Both the position numbers and the translations under genes were made by a program. The notes under the pieces are model-generated. The model had not been told where the DNA came from. It did not search any database and was given only the letters and a program-made list of their open reading frames with translations. This document shows, piece after piece, positions 6,574 to 11,631 of a DNA stretch of 11,631 bases. The stretch's first letter is position 1; the number at the start of each line of letters is the position of its first letter. The stretch is from JBEKYH01 sp049511115. GTDB lineage: Bacteria > Planctomycetota > Phycisphaerae > Tepidisphaerales > Tepidisphaeraceae. The stretch spans positions 1-11,631 of the forward strand of contig JBEKYH010000120.1 of NCBI GenBank assembly GCA_049511115.1, written 5' to 3'.

Positions 6574-7614
6574 TCACAGCCGCTCGGGTTTCATCGCGCG
6601 GACGATCTGCTCGGCCACTTCAACGGCGGCGAGGCCTTCCTCGGCGCTGACGGCGGCAGCGCCGTCTCCGGTCACGGAATCGACGAAGGAATCGAGTTGC
6701 GCCCGCAGCGGCTCGACATCATCGATGGCCAATTCTTCGATCTGAACCAGGTCCGCGAAATCAAGCTGCGACAGGTCGGTGATTTCGCCGGCGCGGATTT
6801 TACCGACTGCCTCGCGGATGGCGGATAGATTGTCGCCGCGGTGGGCGACCATGGCGTATTTCTTCTGATAATCCAGGGACACATAGGCATCGGCGCTGAA
6901 GACGCGCAGCTTGCGCTCGGTTTTAAGGGCCAGGCGGCTGGCCGTCAGGTTGGCGACGCAGCCGTTGGCGAAGGTGAGGCGGGCGTTGCAGACATCCTCG
7001 GGCGGCGGGCCTTCTCCGGGGCGATTTCCTTCGCCGATCACGGCGACGCCGACGGCATCGACGCGGCTGACCGGACTGGCGGCCAGGCGCAGGACGATAT
7101 CGATGTCGTGGATCATCATGTCCAGGACAACGCCGACGTCGATGCTCCGGAACGTAAGCGGGCTGACACGGATCACTTCGATAAATCGCGGGCGCATGTG
7201 CAGGCGGTCCATGGCGCGAATGGCCGGATTGAACCTTTCAATGTGGCCGACCTGAACGCAAACGCCGTGATGGCGGGCCATGTCAACGATCTTCCGCGCT
7301 GAAATAGCGTCGGGAGCGAGCGGCTTTTCGATCAGACAGGCGACCTTGCGCTCGATGCATTGCTGGGCGATTTCCAGGTGATGCACGGTCGGCACGGCGA
7401 TCAGCACGGCGCGGACTTTTTCGAGTAACGCGCCAATATCGTCAAAGGCCACCGTGCCATGCTGCTGGGAGATGGCCAGGGCGGTGGGGCGGGAGACATC
7501 GTAGAGGCCGACGAGCTTGACGCGCGGCATCTGCGAGCAGACGCGGGCGTGCAGGCGTCCCATCCGGCCGCAGCCGATGACGCCGATGGGGAGGGGATCT
7601 TGGGCATTTGGCAT
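6574..7614 (-). CDS. Gfo/Idh/MocA family NAD(P)-dependent oxidoreductase
   Basis: This is a 346-residue cytoplasmic sugar or nucleotide-sugar dehydrogenase. The Rossmann fold opens with IGVIGCGRMG (GxGxxG at 14-19). The family EKP motif is at 96-98, with Lys97 the usual catalytic lysine. GHIERFNP at 123-130 and DVGVVLDMMIHDIDIVL at 159-175 (His169 a likely catalytic residue) recall the branch containing UDP-N-acetylglucosamine 3-dehydrogenases such as GnnA. That assignment is from memory of the motif and is tentative. The frame stays open to 7818, but that extension translates repeat sequence with no family resemblance. I therefore start at ATG 7614, next to the Rossmann strand. A run of C rather than a ribosome binding site precedes this ATG. 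No partner enzyme for a nucleotide-sugar pathway is in the window. Confidence 0.9.
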   Translation of the reverse strand: MPNAQDPLPIGVIGCGRMGRLHARVCSQMPRVKLVGLYDVSRPTALAISQQHGTVAFDDIGALLEKVRAVLIAVPTVHHLEIAQQCIERKVACLIEKPLAPDAISARKIVDMARHHGVCVQVGHIERFNPAIRAMDRLHMRPRFIEVIRVSPLTFRSIDVGVVLDMMIHDIDIVLRLAASPVSRVDAVGVAVIGEGNRPGEGPPPEDVCNARLTFANGCVANLTASRLALKTERKLRVFSADAYVSLDYQKKYAMVAHRGDNLSAIREAVGKIRAGEITDLSQLDFADLVQIEELAIDDVEPLRAQLDSFVDSVTGDGAAAVSAEEGLAAVEVAEQIVRAMKPERL

Positions 7615-7705
7615 GGGGGGAATTGTAATGGATTGGCGGGGAGATTGAAGGAATTGCTGGCAGGGGAAAGATAGGGGTCGGCGGGGTGTCGGCGCGGGGC
7701 GAAAA

Positions 7706-7757
7706 GCCCCCTCCCCGGCCCTCCCCCGGACGTACCGGGGGCGGGGGTCAGAGGGAG
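7706..7757 (-). repeat. Dispersed palindromic repeat, divergent inverted copy
   Basis: The stem is CCCCCGG (7723-7729) and CCGGGGG (7735-7741) around loop ACGTA, inside a longer C-rich then G-rich stretch. Read on the minus strand it begins CCTCTGACCCCCG, resembling the lead-in CACCCTGACCCCCC of the copy at 7815-7865. I read it as the same family in opposite orientation, but more divergent. Confidence 0.55.
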
Positions 7758-7814
7758 GCGACAAGGCCCGTTTGAGGTTCGGGAGCTGTTTGCAACAGGG
7801 TGGAAAAAGAACCC

Positions 7815-7865
7815 GCACCCTGACCCCCCCGGCCCTCTCCCTGCGTACATGGAGAGGGGGGAAGA
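7815..7865 (+). repeat. Dispersed palindromic repeat, copy 2
   Basis: The C-rich lead-in leads to a perfect 8-bp stem, CCCTCTCC (7833-7840) and GGAGAGGG (7851-7858), with loop CTGCGTACAT. Its 26-base core has 25 bases in common with the core at 1114-1139, although the two lie nearly 7 kb apart in unrelated contexts. Confidence 0.7.
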
Positions 7866-7905
7866 GGCAGGGAAGAGGAAGGGAGTAAGAGGTGCGCGCG
7901 GCTCG

Positions 7906-9987
7906 CTACTGGGCGCTCGCGGCCGGGGCGGCTTTGTCGTCCAGTTCCAGGCGCACGCAATCATAAATGACGCCGGCGGTCGGGCCGCCGGCGGGGACGG
8001 TCAAGGTGATGGAATTCGTGCCGGCCTTGAGGAGAGAGGCGTCGAACGGGAAATCGCGCTCGTACCAAAGCCCCTGGATGCCGTTGCGGCCGATGGATGA
8101 ATCGGTGGGCAGATTGGAAAGCTTGCCGGTCGGCTGGTCGTTCACGGCGATGTCAATTTCGCGCGTGTTGCAGGTCGCGATTCCCAGGCGCAGCATGGCG
8201 GCGCCGTGCGAGGCACCGGGCATGTCGAAGGAAATCGTCCAGGGGGTGGCTTTACCCGCGGGAGGTCCGCCGCCGCGGCCAAAGCCGCGCGCTGCTGGGC
8301 GCGTGGTCCCGGGCGAGATGGTGGGCATGGCCGTCGGGCGCGGCGCGGCGGGGGCATCGGACACATGCGGCACCTGCTCAAAGAACCAGTCGCGGGCCGG
8401 GTCGCTCTTGCCGATCACGAAATGAACGTCATTGGGGAACAGCTTGGCATACACGCCGGCCATGCCGTCATGGAAATAATCGTCTCCCTTGGCAAATTTC
8501 GAGCCGCTGCGATTGGGAACGCCGATCTGCCAGACTTGCTTTCCGTGGCGCACCGGCGTCCATTGCAATACGCCTAAATCCAGTGACTTGCCTGCTTCAA
8601 CGGTGATATTGGTCTGCGCGTATTCGCCCAGCACTCCATCAGCAATCGCGTGCAACGTGTATTGACCGGGCCGCACATTGGGAATCGTGAACGATCCATC
8701 GGCGTCGCCGCGCACCCAGAACTCGTAGTATTTGGCGTCCGTCTGCCAGTCGATATCGCGAGGCGAATTCACCGCCGCCGGCCGCGGCAGAGGGATGGTG
8801 TAGTCGGGATGGCTCAGCCCCACGCGCAGGCGCGGGAGCGATTTATCCGACAGGTTCAAACTCGCCGCCGAAGCGGTGTCGCCGAGCAATCCCGGATCGT
8901 TCAAAACGAGGCGGCCGCTGACGGTTCCGCGCTGATCGCGATGCGGATAATCCACGCCATCCACCCAGTCATAGGGCCATTTTGTCTTTTCGCGGTCGGC
9001 TTGTGCGATCGCATCCGCCCAGAGCACCTGCGGATTGCCGCCGCTGTTGCAGTAGAGCAGGAACGGCCCGATCACCTTGGTCCAATGTTCCCCCTTGGCC
9101 ACGTCCACGCTGCCGCCGCCGTAATGGCTGCTGCGCCAATAATTCAGCACGCACGGCGCAGCGATGGCGTTGGTGTCGCGGTGGCACTCAAACTCTACTT
9201 TGGTCGGCGGCCCAGTCAGGTATTCGGCCGACGGATTGACGATAAAGAACCCCACGTTTGCTGTCGTGCTGGCAAAACCGAATGCGGGGTGCTCAAACTG
9301 CACGGTGGTGTAATTGTATTTGTCATCGCCGCGCTCGGCGGACGCGGGGTAGAGGAAATTATGATGCTGATCGACGAGCATCCAGTCAAAGAAACTGTTC
9401 AGCTTCGCGCAAAACCGGGCCTCGCCAAGCGTCGAGTTGGGATAATCCGGCTGATGCTCGAAGATCGAGTACGTGTAAACGCCGCTATCGCCGCGGCCCA
9501 GGGCATAGCGAATTTCAATATCGGAAATAAATCCGCCGCCGGGACCGGCGCCCATCGGGTTGCCGTTGGAGAGGCCCTTCATGGCAACCTCCGCGCGGTC
9601 GCCGTTGTTGGTTGCCGGGTCGATGGAGATTCGAGCCGTGGTATTGGGGCTGGTTGTATCATGCGACCAGAACCCGTACTGGTGATCCGTGAAGGGCGCG
9701 AAGCCGCGCGTATTGGCTCCCGGCGGGTCGGTCTTTAAGTCGGGCTGGCCGTCGGGTCCCATGACGGTGGCGAGCATCTCCTTGCCCTTGTATTGCAGTG
9801 AGATTAAATCCCCGGATTTGCTGCTGACCAAAGCCCGGACGATTCCGTTGTCCAAAACATAGCCGACGTCGGTGGCGGTGACGGTCACCGGGGCGGGCGG
9901 CGTCTGCCCCGGCGCCCAGCGCGGAAGGGCGAACGAGACGATGAATATGCCGACAATCGCCGCCCATTTCCCCATGCGCATCGACAT
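7906..9987 (-). CDS. Secreted polysaccharide lyase, family PL4-like (rhamnogalacturonan lyase)
   Basis: This is a probable exported enzyme that cleaves pectic rhamnogalacturonan backbones by beta-elimination. It has 693 residues. Residues 1-27 are a signal peptide (basic MRMGKW, hydrophobic AAIVGIFIVSFAL, then APGQ). The catalytic beta-sandwich region opens with VGYVLDNGIVRALVSSKSGDLISLQYKGKEML, typical of bacterial PL4. A fibronectin-III/carboxypeptidase-regulatory-like domain follows (DGSFTIPNVRPGQYTLHAIADGVLGEY). Next come the family signature VWQIGVPNRSGSKF and YAKLFPNDVHFVIGKSDPARDWFFEQV. A C-terminal carbohydrate-binding-like sandwich ends the chain. A Pro/Gly/Arg-rich linker around 540-582 (including PGTTRPAARGFGRGGG) interrupts the last two parts. 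I could not assign catalytic Lys and His with confidence. The start is ATG 9987, set by GAGGAG upstream. Two further in-frame Met codons follow closely. Confidence 0.82.
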   Translation of the reverse strand: MSMRMGKWAAIVGIFIVSFALPRWAPGQTPPAPVTVTATDVGYVLDNGIVRALVSSKSGDLISLQYKGKEMLATVMGPDGQPDLKTDPPGANTRGFAPFTDHQYGFWSHDTTSPNTTARISIDPATNNGDRAEVAMKGLSNGNPMGAGPGGGFISDIEIRYALGRGDSGVYTYSIFEHQPDYPNSTLGEARFCAKLNSFFDWMLVDQHHNFLYPASAERGDDKYNYTTVQFEHPAFGFASTTANVGFFIVNPSAEYLTGPPTKVEFECHRDTNAIAAPCVLNYWRSSHYGGGSVDVAKGEHWTKVIGPFLLYCNSGGNPQVLWADAIAQADREKTKWPYDWVDGVDYPHRDQRGTVSGRLVLNDPGLLGDTASAASLNLSDKSLPRLRVGLSHPDYTIPLPRPAAVNSPRDIDWQTDAKYYEFWVRGDADGSFTIPNVRPGQYTLHAIADGVLGEYAQTNITVEAGKSLDLGVLQWTPVRHGKQVWQIGVPNRSGSKFAKGDDYFHDGMAGVYAKLFPNDVHFVIGKSDPARDWFFEQVPHVSDAPAAPRPTAMPTISPGTTRPAARGFGRGGGPPAGKATPWTISFDMPGASHGAAMLRLGIATCNTREIDIAVNDQPTGKLSNLPTDSSIGRNGIQGLWYERDFPFDASLLKAGTNSITLTVPAGGPTAGVIYDCVRLELDDKAAPAASAQ

Positions 9988-9994
9988 CGTTTTA

Positions 9995-10000
9995 CTCCTC
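9995..10000 (-). promoter_or_regulatory. Ribosome binding site GAGGAG for the polysaccharide lyase
   Basis: On the minus strand GAGGAG stands seven bases before ATG 9987. An upstream in-frame TTG at 10002 overlaps this site and would consume it as codons, so 9987 is the better start. Confidence 0.75.
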
Positions 10001-10087
10001 AAGCCTGTGCAACGTACTTATGTCAGTGCTTCTTACATCGAATACAGATCGAGGCGGCCGTGCGTTGCGACAGAAAGCCTTACCCCC

Positions 10088-10921
10088 TCACGGCGTCGGC
10101 GCCGGCGGGCCGAGCCATTCGGTCAAAAACGGCTTCATGGCCTCGGCCCAGATGGTGTATCCCTTGTCCGATGGGTGCAGATTGTCCCTTCCCATGACGC
10201 CGGGGATCAGCTTTCCGTCGGTGTCGGCGAGCTGATTATTAATGTTCAAAAACTTCACCTGGTTCCCGTCGTCGAGCTTGGCGATCATCGAGTTCAGTTC
10301 ATTCACGCGATCCATCAGCGGCGTGGAAGATTTGGCCGCGTCACCGCGCGGGAAAACCGCCATGAGCAGGATGTGCGCCTGGGGCTCCTTCTCCTTGAGC
10401 AGGTCAACGATGGCTTTCACGCCTTTGAAGGTATCGCGCACGGTGTTTTCGAGGTAGGTCGTATTCTGCGGCAGATTATTAGTGCCGATGAGGAGGACAA
10501 TCACCTTGGGCGTCACGCCGTCAAGTTCGCCGTTTTCGAGCCGCCAGAGGACATGCTGGGTGCGGTCGCCGCTGATGCCAAAATCGCCGGCCTTCCAGCC
10601 AGCAAAGGATTTGTCCCAATTGGCCTTGTGCGTATGCTGCCAGAAATCGGTGATGGAATCGCCGAGCATGTAGAGATCGATATTTCCGCCCTTGGCCATG
10701 GCGACGTATTGATTATGCAGCCGCATAAATCCCGCATCCGGCTGGCCAGTCCGGGTAACCTTGGGCGTCGCGATGTCGGGGGCCTCAAACCGTAAGACAG
10801 GAGCGGGCCGCGTCGTGGCGGCGGGGCGGGTGGTGGCGTCCTGGGCGAAAAGGGTGGGCGATTGGATCAATAGGGCGGTCATCAGCAGTAGTGACGGGAG
10901 GATTCGGTTGGTTCGATGCAT
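10088..10921 (-). CDS. Secreted SGNH/GDSL-family esterase
   Basis: This is a probable exported hydrolase that removes acyl (often acetyl) groups from carbohydrates. It has 277 residues. The signal peptide is at 1-26 (RILPSLLLMTALLIQSPTLFA), followed by a Thr/Arg/Pro linker (ATTRPAATTRPAP) common in exported planctomycete proteins. The SGNH blocks are complete: Ser89 in LGDSITDFW, Gly115 in GDFGISGDR, Asn148 in LIGTNN, and Asp246/His249 in RDNLHP. The arrangement resembles PAF-acetylhydrolase-type SGNH enzymes. The start at ATG 10921 is set by AAGGAG (10932-10937), 10 bases upstream, and by the signal peptide directly after it. A longer frame to 11032 has no signal-like sequence. It is read in the same direction as the lyase and 100 bp upstream, so co-transcription is plausible; an esterase that deacetylates a pectic substrate for the lyase would make biological sense. 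Confidence 0.9.
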   Translation of the reverse strand: MHRTNRILPSLLLMTALLIQSPTLFAQDATTRPAATTRPAPVLRFEAPDIATPKVTRTGQPDAGFMRLHNQYVAMAKGGNIDLYMLGDSITDFWQHTHKANWDKSFAGWKAGDFGISGDRTQHVLWRLENGELDGVTPKVIVLLIGTNNLPQNTTYLENTVRDTFKGVKAIVDLLKEKEPQAHILLMAVFPRGDAAKSSTPLMDRVNELNSMIAKLDDGNQVKFLNINNQLADTDGKLIPGVMGRDNLHPSDKGYTIWAEAMKPFLTEWLGPPAPTP

Positions 10922-11015
10922 GGATGTGGTTCTCCTTCGCGTTGAGGGGCGATTATGCGGAGGGATTAGGCGGTTTGCTAGTCTGGATTGCCGGAAATCC
11001 GCAGCGGGATAAGAT

Positions 11016-11252
11016 ATGGGCGTGCCGCGCATTGTCGATCGAGAGTTGGTTCAGCAACTGGCCGACGCGTTGGCTATATGGGGGAAACGCTACCGGCTGT
11101 TATGCGTAAAATGTGGGAAAGACTCTCGACTCCAGAGTCGTAAGACCACCCGCGAGGACGCTGGGAGACATTTCATGGAACAGGGATGGCGGTATTCTGC
11201 TGGAATACCGGTGTGCCCAAATTGCGGCAAGGAATCAGATCGTGCCCAATAA
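11016..11252 (+). CDS. Small double-CxxC (zinc-ribbon-like) protein, unknown function
   Basis: This 78-residue protein is one I do not recognise by name. Two CxxC pairs, CVKC at 30-33 and CPNC at 67-70, each followed by Gly, are spaced as in a zinc ribbon. Between them is a basic, polar stretch (KDSRLQSRKTTREDAGRH) and FMEQGWRY. The N-terminal third is a likely helix (DRELVQQLADALAIW). A nucleic-acid or protein contact role is possible but not shown. ATG 11016 is preceded by a poor GGGATAAG-type site. It is transcribed divergently from the esterase, 94 bp apart. Its last 11 bases overlap the start of the AlbA_2 gene, so the two are probably translated together. Confidence 0.68.
   Translation: MGVPRIVDRELVQQLADALAIWGKRYRLLCVKCGKDSRLQSRKTTREDAGRHFMEQGWRYSAGIPVCPNCGKESDRAQ
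11229..11234 (+). promoter_or_regulatory. Ribosome binding site AAGGAA for the AlbA_2 gene
   Basis: AAGGAA lies seven bases before GTG 11242, inside the end of the CxxC gene. It supports the GTG start and coupling of the two reading frames. Confidence 0.6.
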
Positions 11253-11631
11253 TCGCGACTACCGCTTTGACATCACGGCTCCCACCGAAGACCGTCGGCG
11301 CGAGTTCAAGAGATCGGGTCCATGGAATCAATTAAAATTTAAGATAGCGCGCGCCGCGCTCGCGATGGCGAATACACACGGCGGGGGGCTAATTGTCCTC
11401 GGCGTGCAAGACGACGGCCAAGGATGTACGCCGGCGGGTATGAGCGGGGATCACATGGAAACTTACAACGATGATGAAATTAAAACTTTCGTTAATCAGC
11501 ACGCGGACCCATATGTAAGTTGCTCAATTTATCGTGCGGCCATTGATGAGAAGAAGTTCATTGTTATTGATGTGGCGGAATTCGAAGAATTCCCGGTTGT
11601 TTGCAAACGCAGTTGTAACGACGAAAAGAAT
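11242..11631 (+). CDS. Schlafen AlbA_2-domain protein, 3' end missing
   Basis: The 130 visible residues open a protein with an AlbA_2 (Schlafen-type, putative nucleic-acid/nucleotide binding) domain. The family pattern is visible: Glu21 in REFKRSGPW, then IARAALAMANTHGGGLIVLGVQDDG at 35-59, TPAGMS, and a later IDEKKFIVIDVAEFEEFPVVCK strand-rich part. These proteins often continue into a helical or winged-helix C-terminal region, which is beyond the window. GTG 11242 is chosen for its ribosome binding site, and because the family-like sequence starts soon after. The coding sequence after about 11330 is visibly more AT-rich than the rest of the window. The frame is open to the last base. Function is not predictable; AlbA_2 proteins occur as regulators and in mobile or defence settings. 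Confidence 0.8.
   Translation, partial: MPNNRDYRFDITAPTEDRRREFKRSGPWNQLKFKIARAALAMANTHGGGLIVLGVQDDGQGCTPAGMSGDHMETYNDDEIKTFVNQHADPYVSCSIYRAAIDEKKFIVIDVAEFEEFPVVCKRSCNDEKN

Larger units (their letters stand above)
7615..7905. other. Intergenic region with two palindromic repeats
   Basis: This 291-bp gap separates the oxidoreductase start from the lyase stop, both on the minus strand. It holds two repeat copies in opposite orientation and strongly purine/pyrimidine-skewed runs (GGGGGGAAGAGGCAGGGAAGAGGAAGGG after 7855). I see no gene. Frames that cross it are by-products of its C-rich composition. The oxidoreductase promoter must lie here, but I cannot point to clear -35/-10 boxes. Confidence 0.7.

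Noticed and set aside
7615..7818. N-terminal extension of the oxidoreductase
   Set aside because: It translates repeat DNA (PPSDPRPRYVRGRAGEGAF) and precedes a perfect Rossmann start; it is an accident of the palindrome.
8650..9738. Plus-strand 362-codon frame opposite the polysaccharide lyase
   Set aside because: It is the reverse-strand shadow of the lyase; the lyase has a signal peptide, a ribosome binding site and family signatures, and this frame has none.
9872..10795. Plus-strand 307-codon frame opposite the esterase
   Set aside because: It spans an intergenic gap and two minus-strand genes with no domain of its own; the SGNH motifs on the other strand are decisive.
10922..11015. Divergent promoter boxes between the esterase and CxxC genes
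   Set aside because: A CATAAT on the minus strand resembles a -10 box, but there is no matching -35 at proper spacing; promoters must be here, but I cannot place them.
11121..11140. Short palindromes (CGACTC-CA-GAGTCG) inside the CxxC gene
   Set aside because: Only six-base arms within coding sequence, without a T-run or a second copy in the window; chance is a sufficient explanation.

Overview
The window is a GC-rich bacterial chromosome segment. I think the host is a planctomycete, probably of class Phycisphaerae. The reasons are short 'TTRPA'-type linkers after signal peptides, a fused-permease uptake operon whose binding protein has an extra C-terminal region, and secreted polysaccharide-degrading enzymes. 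This is inference; the window has no rRNA or tRNA to anchor the taxonomy.

Layout. (1) Positions 2-4460, plus strand, hold a three-gene ABC importer operon: an ATPase cut by the left edge, a membrane-anchored solute-binding protein, and a permease with two fused halves. The design is that of ferric-iron/thiamine/polyamine-type importers, but the substrate cannot be read from the sequence. (2) Positions 4472-5009 hold a compact unit: a perfect 37-bp inverted repeat enclosing one small GxxExxY (PD-(D/E)XK nuclease-fold) gene. It looks inserted between the importer operon and the next gene. (3) Positions 5061-6551, plus strand, encode a lipoprotein of the SurA/parvulin peptidyl-prolyl isomerase type. 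(4) Positions 6574-7614, minus strand, encode a Gfo/Idh/MocA oxidoreductase convergent with (3). (5) The gap 7615-7905 carries two copies of a dispersed GC-rich palindromic repeat; a third copy lies at 1101-1143 inside the importer operon. (6) Positions 7906-10921, minus strand, hold a secreted family-4-like polysaccharide (rhamnogalacturonan) lyase, preceded in transcription order by a secreted SGNH/GDSL esterase. Together they suggest breakdown of acetylated pectin-like polysaccharide. (7) Positions 11016-11631, plus strand, are divergent: a 78-aa double-CxxC (zinc-ribbon-like) protein overlaps the start of a Schlafen AlbA_2-domain protein that runs off the right edge.

Most of the window is ordinary metabolic and secretory chromosome. 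The parts that look accessory are the inverted-repeat nuclease unit at 4472-5009, the CxxC/AlbA_2 pair at the right edge, and the dispersed palindromes. The first two are visibly more AT-rich than their neighbours.
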